NCBI GenBank assembly: GCA_025450555.1
Contig: JANWHF010000302.1
Coordinates: 1 to 6,318 of the forward strand
DNA length: 6,318 nucleotides
Source of the DNA: Tepidisphaeraceae bacterium
GTDB lineage: Bacteria; Planctomycetota; Phycisphaerae; Tepidisphaerales; Tepidisphaeraceae
Direction: 5' to 3'
The first letter of the stretch is position 1. Each line of letters starts with the position of its first letter. Both the position numbers and the translations under genes were made by a program. This document shows, piece by piece, positions 5,462 to 6,318 of the stretch. The notes under the pieces are model-generated. The model made no database searches. It was not told where the DNA came from and saw only the letters and a list, made by a program, of their open reading frames with translations.

Positions 5462-6318
5462 ATGGATCATGCAGAGATGACGACGAAGCAAGAGACGCAA
5501 AGCGATCAGGCAGGCATTCTCGCGCCAACGGATACGTTTGTGCGCCGACATGTCGGCCCCAGCGGAACCGATCAGCGCGCGATGCTGGAAACGCTGGGCT
5601 GCGATTCCCTCGATGAACTAATCGAGCAGACGGTGCCCGCCGCGATCCGCATGAAAAAGCCCCTGCCGCTCGGCGAGCCGCGCGGGGAATTTGAAGTGCT
5701 GGTCGATCTGCGCGCGATCGCATCGCGCAACAAAGTCTTTCGCTCGTTCATCGGCATGGGCTACAGCGACACGATCACGCCGCCGGTGATTCAGCGGAAT
5801 ATCCTGGAGAATCCCGGGTGGTACACGCAGTACACCCCCTACCAGGCCGAAATCGCGCAAGGGCGTCTCGAAGCCCTGCTCAATTTCCAGACGATGATCA
5901 GCGATCTGACCGGCCTGCCGCTGGCCAATGCTTCGTTGCTCGATGAAGCGACCGCCGCCGCGGAAGCGATGGCGATGTGCCACGCGATCGCAAGTGACGA
6001 TGGAAGCCGAAATGCATTCTGGGTTTCGGCGGATTGTCATCCGCAGACGATCGCGGTGGTGCAGACGCGCGCAACGGCGCTTGGCATCAAAGTGGTTGTC
6101 GGCGCGACCGATCAGATCGACTGGTCGGGTCACCCATTCTGCGGAATCCTTTTGCAATATCCGACCACCGATGGCCGGATCATCGATTACACGAATGTGA
6201 TTGCGCAAGCGCATCAGCATGGCGCACTGGCGGTCGTCGCAGCTGATCTGCTCGCGCTGGCTTTGATCAAGCCGCCGGGCGAAATGGATGCGGATATCGC
6301 GGTGGGCTCGTCACAGCG
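5462..6318 (+). CDS. gcvP: Glycine dehydrogenase (decarboxylating), P-protein, N-terminal part
   Basis: A PLP enzyme that decarboxylates glycine and transfers the aminomethyl group to lipoyl-GcvH. 285 codons are visible and the frame runs off the window without a stop. Signatures: FVRRHVGP (26-33), PLPLGEPRGE (67-76), IGMGYSDT (97-104), ILENPGWYTQYTPYQAEIAQ (114-133), ANASLLDEATAAAEAM (155-170), and a final GSSQR matching the family's GS-x-QR before a Gly-rich loop. The PLP lysine is far downstream and not in view. An N-terminus of this type occurs in both the long (about 950 residue) single-chain form and in subunit 1 of the split form; I favour the long form because of the FxxRHxGP opening. 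A GTG at 5456, two codons upstream, has GGAGAA 8 nt before it and may be the true start. The preceding 222-nt gap with structured repeats suggests expression partly separate from gcvTH. Confidence 0.95.
   Translation, partial: MDHAEMTTKQETQSDQAGILAPTDTFVRRHVGPSGTDQRAMLETLGCDSLDELIEQTVPAAIRMKKPLPLGEPRGEFEVLVDLRAIASRNKVFRSFIGMGYSDTITPPVIQRNILENPGWYTQYTPYQAEIAQGRLEALLNFQTMISDLTGLPLANASLLDEATAAAEAMAMCHAIASDDGSRNAFWVSADCHPQTIAVVQTRATALGIKVVVGATDQIDWSGHPFCGILLQYPTTDGRIIDYTNVIAQAHQHGALAVVAADLLALALIKPPGEMDADIAVGSSQ

Noticed and set aside
5618..6220. Minus-strand open frame (200 codons) opposite gcvP
   Set aside because: Shadow of gcvP, whose plus-strand frame carries long conserved P-protein motifs.

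Overview
The window looks like chromosomal DNA of a Gram-negative, GC-rich bacterium. A planctomycete or a relative would fit: the start codons of the glycine-cleavage genes lack clear Shine-Dalgarno sequences, the intergenic DNA holds REP-like palindromes, and the P-protein opens like the long single-chain form. This assignment is an inference and is not strong. Two gene groups dominate, separated by an unusual duplicated segment.

Layout. Bases 1-450 hold no gene I can recognise, only short repeats near the left edge and a possible decayed minus-strand coding tail at 320-450. At 451-611 there is a truncated second copy of the start of gcvT together with 41 bases of its upstream DNA. Next comes a compact minus-strand operon, transcribed from about 3410 down to 706. 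It encodes a secreted PepSY-like protein, an OmpR/PhoB-class response regulator and a membrane sensor histidine kinase. The genes are 6 nt apart and then overlap by 4 nt. From 3668 rightward the plus strand carries the intact glycine cleavage genes gcvT and gcvH and the first 285 codons of gcvP, which runs off the window. The 222-nt gap between gcvH and gcvP contains a 62-base compound palindrome and a perfect GAAA-loop hairpin.

How the genes work together. GcvP decarboxylates glycine and loads the aminomethyl group on the lipoyl arm of GcvH. GcvT then releases ammonia and passes the one-carbon unit to tetrahydrofolate. The fourth component (lipoamide dehydrogenase) is not in view. The two-component pair should sense an envelope signal through the kinase's roughly 140-residue periplasmic region, and the PepSY-like protein is a plausible periplasmic partner. 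Nothing in the sequence links this signalling operon functionally to glycine metabolism.

Main point of interest. The signalling operon is bracketed by direct repeats 3217 bases apart. Each repeat spans 41 nt upstream of gcvT plus about 40 codons of the gene. This is the footprint expected of a Campbell-type integration or segmental duplication at the gcvT start. It would have left a broken gcvT stub on the left and placed the working gcvT behind a new upstream region. The repeats are almost identical over 130 nt and then diverge abruptly, mainly at third codon positions. This suggests the stub came from a real, diverged gcvT and that part of it was later homogenised.
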